Shown in pieces: positions 1 to 8,952 of a stretch of 64,000 nucleotides of DNA. The DNA comes from Devosia sp. (GTDB taxonomy: Bacteria; Pseudomonadota; Alphaproteobacteria; Rhizobiales; Devosiaceae). The stretch's first letter is position 1. Every line of letters starts with the position of its first letter. The stretch is from contig NZ_JAQGJM010000031.1 in the NCBI RefSeq assembly GCF_028290625.1, positions 33,760 through 97,759 on the forward strand, given 5' to 3'. Below the pieces are notes generated by a model. It searched no databases. It was given only the letters and a program-made list of their open reading frames with translations, and was not told the origin of the DNA. The translations under genes and the position numbers were made by a program.

Positions 1-575
1 GGGCCGGCCTGGGGCAAGGTGATCGACCAGAATACGCGGAATGGTTTCGCCCCGACATCGCGGGCGGCCTCTTCCATGCGCCGGTCCACTGACTGGAAAG
101 CGGCCACAGGAATCCAGATCATGAACAGCAGCGTGCCCACGAGCTGGATCAGCACCACGCCCCAGAAAGTGGCGATCAGATTGAGTTGCAGGAAAATGCC
201 GGCGATGGCGACCAGGAGGCCGAATTTGGGAAAGGCGTGCCCGGCGAGGAAGGAGAAGAACAGCAGGTTGCGGGCCGGAAATTCCATGCGGGCGAAGGCA
301 TAGGCCGCCGGCAGGCAGATGACGCAGGAGAGCAGCGTCACCGTGACCGAGAGGCTGAGGCTGGTGGTGATCGAGCTCCAAACATCGGCGCGAGCCAAGG
401 TCTGTTGCCAGAATTTCAGCCCGAATTCCTGCGGGATCACCGAGGGATAGCGCCACACATTGGTGAAGGCCCAGGTGCCCACCACCAGCAGCGGGAAGAT
501 GATGACGATGGTCAACACCGCCGCAAAGCCGATGCCGGTCCAGTCGGTGCGCTTTTCAATCAGGGCACGGGCCAT
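1..575 (-). CDS. ABC transporter permease, second subunit (partial, runs off window start)
   Basis: Inner-membrane permease of a binding-protein-dependent importer. Translating the minus strand from the ATG at 575 gives MARALIEKRTDWTGIGF followed by hydrophobic segments and, near the window edge, the EAA loop (EEAARDVGAKPFRVFW) that contacts the ATPase subunit. The ATG overlaps the TGA of the upstream permease gene (ATGA), so the two are translationally coupled. The C-terminus and presumably an ATPase gene lie outside the window. The substrate cannot be read from the permease; the operon belongs to the spermidine/iron/thiamine-like group. Confidence 0.85.
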   Translation of the reverse strand, partial: MARALIEKRTDWTGIGFAAVLTIVIIFPLLVVGTWAFTNVWRYPSVIPQEFGLKFWQQTLARADVWSSITTSLSLSVTVTLLSCVICLPAAYAFARMEFPARNLLFFSFLAGHAFPKFGLLVAIAGIFLQLNLIATFWGVVLIQLVGTLLFMIWIPVAAFQSVDRRMEEAARDVGAKPFRVFWSITLPQAG

Positions 576-1450
576 CAGGGCGCTCGATTCTTGGCGACGG
601 AATAGACGTAGAACAGCCCGAACACGATGCAGAAGCCGAACGCAATCACCGCCTGGGTGATGGCCGTCGTCGGATCGTTGAGATCGCGGAAGGTGCGTTG
701 CATGAACGGCCCCATCATTTCCGGCGCCGCCGGACCCAGCACATAGGGCAGCGTGAAGGCCGAAAAGATGCCGAGCACGGTGAACGACACCGCCACCAGC
801 AGAGAATTGGAAATGCGCGGCAGGATGATGTGCCACAGCACCGCGATCCGCCCGGCGCCGACATCGCGGGCAGCCTCGATCGACTGGTTGGAAACGTTGC
901 CCAGCCCCGACAGCAGGATCAGCACGGTCAGGGGGATATTGTCCCACACCAGCCCCAGAACAGGGCCCCAAGGAGTCAAATAGGGTGAGCGAATGTGGGG
1001 CAAATGCACCGCATTAAGCAGCAGATCGACAGTCCCATTTGGCCCCAGTACGCGGATGAACGCATAGCTCAGAATGATCGAAGGCACGAACATCGGAAAG
1101 ATCGCCAGGCCCTGCACATAGGCGGCGATGCGATTGGTCGCGAAGCGCAGGTAAAGCGCAATCGGCAGGCAAATCAGCAGCAGAATCAGCGCGGTAACTG
1201 CGGTGGTCCACAGCGTCACCATCAGGTTGTTGATGCTGTATTGGTCGGAAAAGAAGAACTGGTAGGTCTCGAGCGAAAAGCGCCTTTCGCCTGCCGTATC
1301 AGGCAGCCAAACGGTACGGATGATCGCCGAAATGATCGGCCAGATGATCAGCCAACAGACCAGCAGGACCGGAGCGGCGACAAGCAGGAGGCCAGTCGGC
1401 CTCCTGCTTGATTTCGTTCCGACGATATCGTTCGCCGGCAAAGCGGTCAT
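575..1450 (-). CDS. ABC transporter permease, first subunit
   Basis: 291-residue inner-membrane permease with about six hydrophobic segments. The EAA loop is near residue 195 (IEAARDVGAGRIAVLWHIIL). It should form the heterodimeric channel with the downstream permease at 1-575. The start ATG (1448-1450) overlaps the TGA of the solute-binding-protein gene, and its own TGA overlaps the next start, so all three are a tightly coupled operon. The family is the CysTW/PotB-type permeases; substrate not determinable from sequence alone. Confidence 0.88.
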   Translation of the reverse strand: MTALPANDIVGTKSSRRPTGLLLVAAPVLLVCWLIIWPIISAIIRTVWLPDTAGERRFSLETYQFFFSDQYSINNLMVTLWTTAVTALILLLICLPIALYLRFATNRIAAYVQGLAIFPMFVPSIILSYAFIRVLGPNGTVDLLLNAVHLPHIRSPYLTPWGPVLGLVWDNIPLTVLILLSGLGNVSNQSIEAARDVGAGRIAVLWHIILPRISNSLLVAVSFTVLGIFSAFTLPYVLGPAAPEMMGPFMQRTFRDLNDPTTAITQAVIAFGFCIVFGLFYVYSVAKNRAP

Positions 1451-2601
1451 GCGGCGGTGCGGTCCACATTTGGTGCCACGGCGCGGTACCAGCCGTCATT
1501 GATGGCCTTTTCCCAATTGCCGCCCGGGAAGACGGGGATCGAGTTCGGCACGATGTCCTTGAACTTCTCGCGCAGGTCGGCGGCGATAAAGTCCCACGAC
1601 ACGCCAGGATAGCCGCCGAGTTCGGTCAGCACGGCGGACTGGATTTCCTCGGTCAGCAGGAAATCGGCCAGCTTGAGCGCTGCATCCTTGTTCACGCCGT
1701 TGGAAAACACGCCGATCTTAGTGAAACCGCCCGGCATGCCGAGGTCGGTCAACTGGACGAGACCCGTGGTTTCGGGCAGCACGCCCTGGCTGATCGCCGA
1801 CAGGGCCTGATCGGACCAGGCGGGGATCATGGTGACGGCCGACTGGCTGAGCAGTTGGACCGACTGGGTATTGCCCGACGTATAGGCGCCATTGTCGAAC
1901 AGCGAGCCCGACAGGTCCTTGAGGATGTCCCAGGCGGGGTTCAGCGAGGCGTCGGCCAGTTCCTGGGTGTAGTTTTCGACGGTGAACTTGGACGGGTCCT
2001 TGCCGGTCGCTTCGTAAATGGCGCGACGGACGAAATTGCCGCCCGAGCCGCCCTTGTCGGGACGGTTGTAGATGAACTGGCCGGGATTGGCCTTGATCCA
2101 GGCGATCAGGTCAGGCCAGGTCTTGGGCACATTGGCCGGATCGAGCTTAGTGGTGTCATAGGCCAGCAGAACCTGCGAACCGCGATATGGCAGGCTGGTG
2201 GGGATATCCAGCGCCAGCGGATTGATCTTGGAATAGTTGGACAGGCCCGCGGCCGCGAAATCGACCCAGAGGCCGGCCTCGATGCCGCCATTGGGCAGGC
2301 GCGTGTCGAAGCCTTCGGCAACGTCGGACTGCGGATCGGCGCCGGTCGGCAGCGCAGCGAGTGCGCGCTCGGCAATGGCCTGCACGCCGGCGCTATCGCC
2401 GCCGTCGACCAGATTGAGGGCGATACCGGCATTGGCGGCTTCGAACTTCGGCTTGACCACATTGGTCCAGAAATCGATGACGTTCTGGTCGGACGTGAAG
2501 TACACGTCGATCTTGCCGGCCTCAGCGAAAGCCAGACGGGGCAGCAAGGCAAGGCCGGCGGCGGTGCCGGCAGCCGAAATCATGAATGAGCGACGTTTCA
2601 T
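1447..2601 (-). CDS. ABC transporter periplasmic substrate-binding protein (family 1)
   Basis: 384-residue periplasmic binding protein. I start it at the ATG at 2601 (MKRRSFMISAAGTAAGLALL), because a GGAG ribosome site lies just upstream and the residues form a signal peptide with a cleavage site near LAFAEA; the longer open frame to 2982 has no such features. The mature part (VYFTSDQNVIDFW..., later RPDKGGSGGNFVRRA) resembles extracellular solute-binding proteins of the YnjB/spermidine/iron group. It delivers the ligand to the two permeases encoded immediately downstream with 4-base overlaps. The ligand is unknown. Confidence 0.85.
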   Translation of the reverse strand: MKRRSFMISAAGTAAGLALLPRLAFAEAGKIDVYFTSDQNVIDFWTNVVKPKFEAANAGIALNLVDGGDSAGVQAIAERALAALPTGADPQSDVAEGFDTRLPNGGIEAGLWVDFAAAGLSNYSKINPLALDIPTSLPYRGSQVLLAYDTTKLDPANVPKTWPDLIAWIKANPGQFIYNRPDKGGSGGNFVRRAIYEATGKDPSKFTVENYTQELADASLNPAWDILKDLSGSLFDNGAYTSGNTQSVQLLSQSAVTMIPAWSDQALSAISQGVLPETTGLVQLTDLGMPGGFTKIGVFSNGVNKDAALKLADFLLTEEIQSAVLTELGGYPGVSWDFIAADLREKFKDIVPNSIPVFPGGNWEKAINDGWYRAVAPNVDRTAA

Positions 2602-2881
2602 AACTGTTCTCCAGGTCCTGCGGGATATCCGCGGTGTTAAAGTCCGAAGTCGGTCGATGACTGATCTGCTTCCGCAGACGACCGCTGAAGGCGCAGGAAG
2701 CCTGCGGGCATTATGAGATGTGTATGACAGGCCGATGACCGCATCTGCGGTCGATAAGACGTGCTGGGCTCCCCTTCGGCTCTTCGCGAGCTCTACGGCA
2801 AGCCTGCATATTTTCGGCCGGCATTCCAGCGTGTTTTCGTCGCGACTATTCAAATCATTTGGTTCAGCGCCCGGCGACCGG

Positions 2882-5800
2882 CTATGATTCGAATGCGTTC
2901 CGAAGGTCGGCGAGATTGTCGGCAGGGGCGGGCCGGCGCACCTGGCCAGCGGCGCTGGCCGCTTCCGCCGCCTGCTGCTCACTCCAGCCGGCGCCCTCCT
3001 CCATCAATTTGTCCAGGCGATCGGGCGAAAGGCGCCTGGAGAGCTCCGCGGTCAAGCGCCGGTTGGTAATCTGCTCGGTCAGCTCACGGCTCGCGGTGCC
3101 CTTGGCATAAAACGCACTCACGAAACCGTGCAACCGAGCGGCCAGCTCGGGATCGCCACTTAATGCCACCACCAGCGCCATATCTTCTCCGGCACGAACG
3201 ATTGCGGCGGGCCAACCCAGCGCCCTCGCCTCCCGCAGGCTCTCGTAAGCTGCCTCGCGGGCCTGCTCGACGCTGCCGGCGGCCAGCAGGTAAGCGGCCA
3301 GGTTGCCCAAGGCGAGGGTTGCCTGGCGGCGGTTGTGATCGCGACCGTCCAACAAGCGCCGGATGTCGTCGATGGCGTTTTCGACATCACCGGCGCCGAA
3401 ATCCAGTTCGGCCAGCGCAATCTGCGCGCTCGCGGCGCCGTGGGAGTCGCCCACGCTGCGGCAAACCGCCATGGACCTGCCGATCAACGTGCGCGCAGTG
3501 GCGAAGTCGCCCCCCAGATAGGCAGCCACGCCCCTGGACCGCAGGCAATTGGCAAGCGGCTTGGTTGGCCCAAGAGGTTCGAGTACCGTCAGGGCATCCC
3601 TGAGGTAGGGGATCGATTTTCCAATCGTCTCCACGGTGAGCAGCGCCGCGCCGGCCCGCGCAAGTGCCTCCCCCAAGTCGAGAGGGCGGCCGGCGGAGCG
3701 GAAAAGCTGGACTGCCTGATCGGCAAACGAAAACCCCGAATGGTCGCCATGGGCGCTGTTGGAGGTCCTGGCAAGACAGAGGCGCGCTGCCACCACCGGG
3801 GGCGTATTTTCGTCCTGATGGAGCATCGCCGTTTCGCTCCAGCGCCCGCGCTCCCGGAACAGCGAGAGCTCATCCCAAAGCCGGATGCTATGGCTGGCCA
3901 GTTCCACGCCGAGAACCGCGTTTCCATCTGACCCGAAGGCCCATTCGAGCGAGGCGCGTAGATTGTCCAGTTCGGGCTCGTATCGCACCAGCCAGGTAAC
4001 CGTCGGCATTGTCGGCCAGCTCTCGCCGGCCTCGATCAAGCGGCGAATGAGGTGTTCGGCAAGCTGGCGCTGCCGACCCGGCTCGCCCAGTTCGCGCTGC
4101 TTGTCCATCGCGTATCGGCGTGTTGTCTCCAGGAGCCTGTAGCGCGGCTCGGCTTCCGACAGATCCGCAGTCAGCAGGGACTTCTCAACCAGCGATGACA
4201 GTAGGTCAAAAACCGCATGCTCGGGCGTCGGATCGCCACCCGCCACCTGTGTCGCCGATGCCAAAGTGCAGCCGCCAGCGAACACGGAAAGCCGGCGCAA
4301 CAGCACCTGCTCTTGCGGGCTGAGCAGGTTGTAGCTCCAGTCGAGCATGGTGCGGAGGGTCTGATGATGGGGGAGAGCCGACCGGGCGCCGCCGCGCAGG
4401 GTGAGAAAAGACTCGCTGAGATTGGCGGCCAGCCACTCGGGCCGCATCATCCGGAGGCGGCCCACTGCCAGCTCGATAGCCAGCGGGATGCCATCGACCT
4501 GTTTGCAAATGCTGGCGACGGCTGGCGCCGTCACCTCATCGAGAGCGAAATCCTCGATCACGGCCGCGGCGCGGTTCACGAACAGCTCAACGGCGCTGTA
4601 GGCGATTGCCGCGCTGGGTGTCATTACCTCGGTGTCGGTGGGGAATGTCAGGCTGGGGACGCGATAAAGGCTCTCGCCGGCCACCGAAAGGCTCTCGCGG
4701 CTAGTCACCAGGATCGAGACGGACGGACACGTCCGCAACAGCGCCTCCGCAAGTCGCGCCGAGGCGGTCACCAGATGCTCGCAATTATCGAAAATGACCA
4801 GCGCCTGCTTTTGATGCAGGTAGGCGATAGCGCTTTCGAGAGCCGGCCGATCGCCGGCAACGGGCACGCCCAAGGCACTGCACAGGGCTTCCCCAATCAG
4901 CAGGGGATCGGCGATCGAGGCAAGCTCGACCAGCCATACACCGTCCACATAAGCGCCAATGAGGCGAAAACCCACCTCCATGGCTATGCGCGTCTTGCCT
5001 GCCCCACCAGGACCGGTCAGCGTAACCAGGCGATATCGGCGCAAGCGGGCAAGCACTTCGCTGGTTTCGCTATCCCGCCCGACGAGGGACGTCATCTGCC
5101 GCGGGAGATTGTGCGTCCGATCCGTCCGGCCAAGGAATTGATCCTGCAGCATGGTCGGGAAATTGCGCGGCTCGTTTTGCGCTGGCGCCGAGGCCATCCG
5201 CATCAGCGCCTTGGTCTCGGGTGCCGGCTCCACCCCCAGATCCCGTGCCAGAATGTCCCGGCAACGCTGGTATTGCCGAAGCGCCATGGCGCGATTGTCC
5301 GCCGCCAGATAGGCCCGCATCAGTGCACGGTGCCCCTCCTCGGCGAGCGGATCGATGGCAATCAACCGCGATGCAACAGGCTCGGCATCCCCATGCCGTC
5401 CGGCCCGCGCGTAGGCGCCAAGCAGCCACTCAAAGCGCTTCGTCGCAATCCCCCGAAGTTCGGCACGCCGTCCGTGGACCCACTCCTCGGCGACAGGGTC
5501 GCGCAGGCTCATTGCCTCCAGAAACTCCCCACCATATTCGGCGACCGCGCGCCCCAGGTCTTCAGCGGCACTATCGACCCCAAGACGCAGCAGGAAGGCG
5601 ACATCCGACTGCACCGCATCGGCGGCAAATGCCACCTTCTCCCGATCGACCCGGAGGATTTCTCCCGTGTGGTCATCCAGCGTCCGCCGAATGACGGCCA
5701 GGGTCTGCCGAAGGCTTTGATGGGCCTGTTCCTCGCTGCGCTCGCTCCACAGCAAGGCCGCGATCTCCTCCCGACTGCCCCTTTGCCCGGGCCGCAGCGC

Positions 5801-5914
5801 CAGCCAAGCCAGCAGCAAACGGGCTCTTTTAAGCTCGAACACGACCGGTCGGCCATCGCGCAGTCGCGCTTCGAACGGTCCCAGGAGCCTGAGATAGAGT
5901 TGCGGCGAAGCCAT
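2882..5914 (-). CDS. AfsR/SARP-like transcriptional regulator with STAND ATPase and TPR-like repeats
   Basis: About 1010 residues. The start at 5914 (MASPQLYLRLLGPFEARL) begins directly at the winged-helix domain and has an AAGGAG about 13 bases upstream; a start at 6001 would add 29 unlike residues. Domains in order: OmpR-type winged helix (about 5-95), bacterial transcriptional activator domain BTAD (about 105-245), NB-ARC/AAA ATPase with P-loop GPGGAGKTRIA and Walker B LVIFDNCEH, then a long helical repeat region. The family uses ligand- or partner-gated ATP binding to activate transcription. It is 280 bp upstream of, and co-directional with, the ABC importer operon, which makes that operon a plausible target (inference). 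This architecture is typical of actinobacteria but also found in Rhizobiales. Confidence 0.85.
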   Translation of the reverse strand: MASPQLYLRLLGPFEARLRDGRPVVFELKRARLLLAWLALRPGQRGSREEIAALLWSERSEEQAHQSLRQTLAVIRRTLDDHTGEILRVDREKVAFAADAVQSDVAFLLRLGVDSAAEDLGRAVAEYGGEFLEAMSLRDPVAEEWVHGRRAELRGIATKRFEWLLGAYARAGRHGDAEPVASRLIAIDPLAEEGHRALMRAYLAADNRAMALRQYQRCRDILARDLGVEPAPETKALMRMASAPAQNEPRNFPTMLQDQFLGRTDRTHNLPRQMTSLVGRDSETSEVLARLRRYRLVTLTGPGGAGKTRIAMEVGFRLIGAYVDGVWLVELASIADPLLIGEALCSALGVPVAGDRPALESAIAYLHQKQALVIFDNCEHLVTASARLAEALLRTCPSVSILVTSRESLSVAGESLYRVPSLTFPTDTEVMTPSAAIAYSAVELFVNRAAAVIEDFALDEVTAPAVASICKQVDGIPLAIELAVGRLRMMRPEWLAANLSESFLTLRGGARSALPHHQTLRTMLDWSYNLLSPQEQVLLRRLSVFAGGCTLASATQVAGGDPTPEHAVFDLLSSLVEKSLLTADLSEAEPRYRLLETTRRYAMDKQRELGEPGRQRQLAEHLIRRLIEAGESWPTMPTVTWLVRYEPELDNLRASLEWAFGSDGNAVLGVELASHSIRLWDELSLFRERGRWSETAMLHQDENTPPVVAARLCLARTSNSAHGDHSGFSFADQAVQLFRSAGRPLDLGEALARAGAALLTVETIGKSIPYLRDALTVLEPLGPTKPLANCLRSRGVAAYLGGDFATARTLIGRSMAVCRSVGDSHGAASAQIALAELDFGAGDVENAIDDIRRLLDGRDHNRRQATLALGNLAAYLLAAGSVEQAREAAYESLREARALGWPAAIVRAGEDMALVVALSGDPELAARLHGFVSAFYAKGTASRELTEQITNRRLTAELSRRLSPDRLDKLMEEGAGWSEQQAAEAASAAGQVRRPAPADNLADLRNAFES

Positions 5915-6294
5915 CGACTGCGTTCGGCTCCTTGTTGCTGATTGTGAAGCTAGCAGAAAAAAAATCACGAGCAAATCACGACGCAAACCTGCGGGCATCA
6001 CGCAGCCATGACGTGCGGACCGTATCGTCGATGAACCAATCGTGGCGTCGGACCTCCAGACGCCTACCTATCGTGGAAGCGGCGCCCCCCGCCGCAGGAC
6101 AAGCGCCGCTTCCATGAGCATTTCTGATGGCCGTGGACGCTGCGCTCTTCTTGTCTCGGTGATAACTGCTCCAAGGCTATCCAGGGGCTCCGAAGACGGC
6201 AAAAGGGGCCCCCAGAACAAGTCGAACTCGTGCAACCAGCGGCCTGACTAGAATGGGCAACAAGCAGATAGATCGTTCGCATCCGAGGATTTGA
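5915..6294. other. Intergenic region, nothing recognised
   Basis: 380 bp between the divergently placed regulator gene (minus strand) and the small ORF at 6295 (plus strand). It should hold the promoter of the regulator. A run of eight A lies near 5957-5964. I see no tRNA, strong palindrome or credible coding frame; the open frames here have the look of shadows. Confidence 0.5.
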
Positions 6295-6555
6295 ATGGCC
6301 AATCTCTTCTATACTTTCTTTGTCGCGCGGTACGTCGGTGCTGATGGCGGAATCGCTTTCGATAAACCGATCAGAACCATTGCCGCCCATCCCATCGCGG
6401 CAGCCGAACGCGTTCTGCGGACCCGCCTCTACCTATTGGGCGACCCGCAGAACATCTTCGCGGAGGTTTCATACACAGACCCCGACGGCCAGGAAGAGCG
6501 CGTGCTCCTTTATTGTGCGTCGCTGAACGAGGCTCCAACGGCGCTCAGACGGTAG
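6295..6555 (+). CDS. Small hypothetical protein (86 aa)
   Basis: MANLFYTFFVARYVGADGG... with a GAGG ribosome site about 7 bases upstream of the ATG. The composition is that of a folded small cytoplasmic protein with no signal peptide, no membrane segment and no motif I recognise. It stands alone between the large regulator and tRNA-Phe. It could be a lineage-specific gene; function unknown. Confidence 0.5.
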   Translation: MANLFYTFFVARYVGADGGIAFDKPIRTIAAHPIAAAERVLRTRLYLLGDPQNIFAEVSYTDPDGQEERVLLYCASLNEAPTALRR

Positions 6556-6635
6556 TGAGCAAGCGCCTGTTTGGCGTTTGGTGATGATGCCCGCCGGTCA
6601 GGCAAACTACATACCACTGATTTTAAATGAAATTG

Positions 6636-6711
6636 TGGTGCCCGGGACCGGAATCGAACCAGTGACACGCGGATTTTCAATCCGCTGCTCTACCAACTGA
6701 GCTACCCGGGC
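6636..6711 (-). tRNA. tRNA-Phe (GAA)
   Basis: 76 nt on the minus strand, acceptor arm GCCCGGG pairing with CCCGGGC, anticodon loop TTGAAAA giving GAA, T-loop GGTTCGATTCC, and encoded CCA. It closes the yacG-maf-hisD block, as in many Rhizobiales. A short hairpin (GGGCTG...CAGCCC, 6715-6733) sits directly before the 5' end. Confidence 0.97.
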
Positions 6712-7080
6712 AATGGGCTGAGAGAACCAGCCCTGCGAAACGCTTGCGCCTTATAGGAGATCAGTTTTGCCGGTGCAAGGGCGAAAGCGGGTTGTGGAAA
6801 AGGACTTTAACGCGGGCCATCGGACGAAGGGCATCGGGGCTGTTTGGGGGGCGCTAGAGCCTGTCGCAATCTTTCAGATTCGCTCCATACGCTTTAGATT
6901 TCTGTTTTCGCGCATGTCTTTTACCTGGTACCGGCGCTCACTTTCGGCAGACATGCACCATCCTCTCCTGGAAGCGCGCAAATATCATGGCACCGGTCAC
7001 CTCAATCGGTGTCGATTATGCGGGAGCGTCAGGGCATGGGGATAAGCCACCGAAGTCGCCTCACGCTGCGCAGAGGCTCG
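6712..7080. other. Intergenic region between yacG and tRNA-Phe, nothing recognised
   Basis: 369 bp downstream of yacG and upstream of the tRNA. Apart from the short hairpin next to the tRNA there is no obvious repeat, terminator with a T-tract or convincing ORF. Confidence 0.5.
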
Positions 7081-7290
7081 TCAGATATTATCATCTTCCG
7101 GATCGTGCGAGGGCACGGCGGACGTGTCGTCCTCATCAGGGTCCTTGCCGATATCGCCGGGGATGACGTAGGAGCCGGTCAGCCAGCGGTTGAGGTCCAC
7201 GTCGGCGCAGCGAGCCGAGCAGAAGGGGCGGAATTTATCGACGGCCGGCTTGCCGCAAATGGGACAGGGCTTGGCCATGGTGTTGGTCAT
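7081..7290 (-). CDS. yacG: DNA gyrase inhibitor / zinc-binding protein YacG
   Basis: 69 residues. The zinc site CPICGKP...FCSARCADVDLNRWL has the four-cysteine pattern CX2C...CX3C and the WL end typical of YacG, which binds GyrB and blocks DNA binding in E. coli. The C-terminus is an acidic tail. The ATG at 7290 overlaps the TGA of maf, so it is translationally coupled to it. This maf-yacG pair next to tRNA-Phe is a conserved alphaproteobacterial arrangement. Confidence 0.92.
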   Translation of the reverse strand: MTNTMAKPCPICGKPAVDKFRPFCSARCADVDLNRWLTGSYVIPGDIGKDPDEDDTSAVPSHDPEDDNI

Positions 7291-7931
7291 CAGACACCCG
7301 ACAGCGATGACTGGTTGAGCCAGTTAAAATGCACCGGATAGCCTTCCCCGGCAAGCAGGGTGGCGGTTTCGGTCAGGGGCAGGCCGACGACCGCCGAGTA
7401 GGAGCCCGAGAGCTTGACCACGAAGGCGCCCGCAATGCCCTGGATGGCGTAGCCGCCGGCCTTGTCGCGCCATTCGGCGCTGGCCAGATAGGCTTCCATC
7501 TCCTTGGTGGAGAGGCGCTTGAAGCGGATGCGAGTTTCGACCAGGCGCTGGCGCTTGGCGCCGGAGGGGGTCAGCAGCGTCATGGCGGTGAAAACGCGGT
7601 GAGAGCGGCCTGACAGGAGGCGGAGGCAGGCGGAGGCTTCCTCCATGGTCTCGGCCTTGGGCAGGATGCGGCGGCCGACGGCGACGACAGTGTCGGCGGC
7701 CAGCACCAGCGCATTGGCGCCATAGCCGGCGGAGCGAGCCTTGTGCTGGGCCGTCAGGGCCTTGAGATCGGCCAGGCGCTGGGCCAGCTTGCGTGGCAGT
7801 TCGGCCTTTTCGGGGGTCTCGTCAACATGGGCGGGCACCAAATGTTCGGGCTCGATGCCGATCTGGTTGAGCAGCGCCAGGCGGCGCGGGGAGGCAGAGG
7901 CCAGAATCAGATCGGGACGGCTGGCCATCAA
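7290..7931 (-). CDS. maf: Maf family nucleoside triphosphate pyrophosphatase
   Basis: 213 residues. Near the N-terminus [14 protein letters not shown] is the Maf signature (SxSPRR), followed by DETP and the AADTVVAVG and KAGGYAIQG blocks that form the active site. The family hydrolyses modified or non-canonical nucleoside triphosphates (m7GTP, dTTP/UTP) to monophosphates as housecleaning and division-linked enzymes. It sits between the UPF0262-phosphatase fusion (50 bp upstream) and yacG (4-base overlap). In many relatives infA precedes maf; it is not here. Confidence 0.92.
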   Translation of the reverse strand: MMASRPDLILASASPRRLALLNQIGIEPEHLVPAHVDETPEKAELPRKLAQRLADLKALTAQHKARSAGYGANALVLAADTVVAVGRRILPKAETMEEASACLRLLSGRSHRVFTAMTLLTPSGAKRQRLVETRIRFKRLSTKEMEAYLASAEWRDKAGGYAIQGIAGAFVVKLSGSYSAVVGLPLTETATLLAGEGYPVHFNWLNQSSLSGV

Positions 7932-7980
7932 TATTGCTCACATGCGGGGAAAGGAGGCGTGGGATACTGGCTAGACCAAA

Positions 7981-8952
7981 TCAGGGGTTTTGTGAACTGC
8001 CTGTGACCAGGGCCTCCAGCCGCTCGCGGACACGTTTGCGCAGGTTGTCGCGCAGGTCGCGATAGGCGGCCAGGACCACGTCGCGGGGGCCTTCGACTAG
8101 CGACGGATCGGGCACGTGCCAGTGTTCGAGAGCGCCGGTTTCGAGCCCCTTGCGCGCCACGGCGTCGGGGGCGTCGTCGGACAGGGTGATGACCAGGTCG
8201 AAATGGGAGGCGACGAGTTCGTCCATGGTGTGGGGGGTGTGGACAGACATGTCGATGCCGCTCTCTTCCATCACCTCGTGAACAAAACTATCGGCCTTGC
8301 CGCCATTGACGCCGACCGAGCGGGCGATGACGCGGCCGGGGAACAATTGGCGGGCCAGGGCCGCGGCAATGGGCGAGCGGACCGAATTCATCGAGCAAAC
8401 GAACAGCACGGTGGGGAGCTGGCTTTTGCTTTCGTCGATGCGGCTGGCATAGGGTTGAACCGCGCAGATCAGGGTGAACAGGCGGCGGGCGGTGTTGAGG
8501 TCGATTTCGAGCTTGTTGAACAGCCGCGTGCGCAGCAATTCGGCGGCGTCGTTATGCAGGCCGCGGCGGGCCATATCGACGGTTTCTATCTGGAAAGGCT
8601 GGGCCGAGCGGATCGCCTCGTAATAGGCGTCGCGAATGCGGAAATAGTCGCGGATCAGGCGGCGGAACGGGGTCAGCGACAAATAGTGCGCGGCGATGGG
8701 CTGGAAATTGTCGGGATTGCGCACGTCGAGGACGATGTAATTGCCGACGATGGAGACGTGGAGGGCAAAGGGTCCCACCGCGGTGACGCGGGCGGGGCGG
8801 AAGCTGTTGTCTTCGAGCAGGTCATAGATGGCGATGCGCCATTCATGCACCACGTCGGGGTTGATCGAGGTGATGGTATTGGGATCGAGCGTTACGGTGA
8901 CGAGGCGGTCGGTGCTGGCGGCCTCGTGCTCGTTTTGCATCGAAATGCTCAA
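7981..8952 (-). CDS. UPF0262 domain fused to low-molecular-weight (arsenate reductase-type) phosphatase
   Basis: 323 residues in one uninterrupted frame. Residues about 15-160 match UPF0262 (VTVTLDPNTITSINPDVVHE...); residues about 178-320 are a low-molecular-weight protein tyrosine phosphatase / ArsC-like domain with the P-loop CX5R (CSMNSVRS) and the general-acid DP in HVPDPSLVEG. In related Rhizobiales these are two adjacent genes, so this appears to be a fusion. The start is either TTG at 8952, overlapping the hisD stop (TTGA), or ATG at 8940. Substrate of the phosphatase domain unknown. Confidence 0.85.
   Translation of the reverse strand: MSISMQNEHEAASTDRLVTVTLDPNTITSINPDVVHEWRIAIYDLLEDNSFRPARVTAVGPFALHVSIVGNYIVLDVRNPDNFQPIAAHYLSLTPFRRLIRDYFRIRDAYYEAIRSAQPFQIETVDMARRGLHNDAAELLRTRLFNKLEIDLNTARRLFTLICAVQPYASRIDESKSQLPTVLFVCSMNSVRSPIAAALARQLFPGRVIARSVGVNGGKADSFVHEVMEESGIDMSVHTPHTMDELVASHFDLVITLSDDAPDAVARKGLETGALEHWHVPDPSLVEGPRDVVLAAYRDLRDNLRKRVRERLEALVTGSSQNP

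Noticed and set aside
1408..2589. Long plus-strand open frame of 393 codons opposite the substrate-binding-protein gene
   Set aside because: Antisense shadow in high-GC DNA; the minus-strand frame has signal peptide, ribosome site and family similarity. The same applies to long antisense frames opposite the regulator (4217-5941), murA (11877-13136), the hydrolase (22555-24402), the trypsin operon (28725-30254, 35045-37108) and the hybrid kinase (61996-63828).
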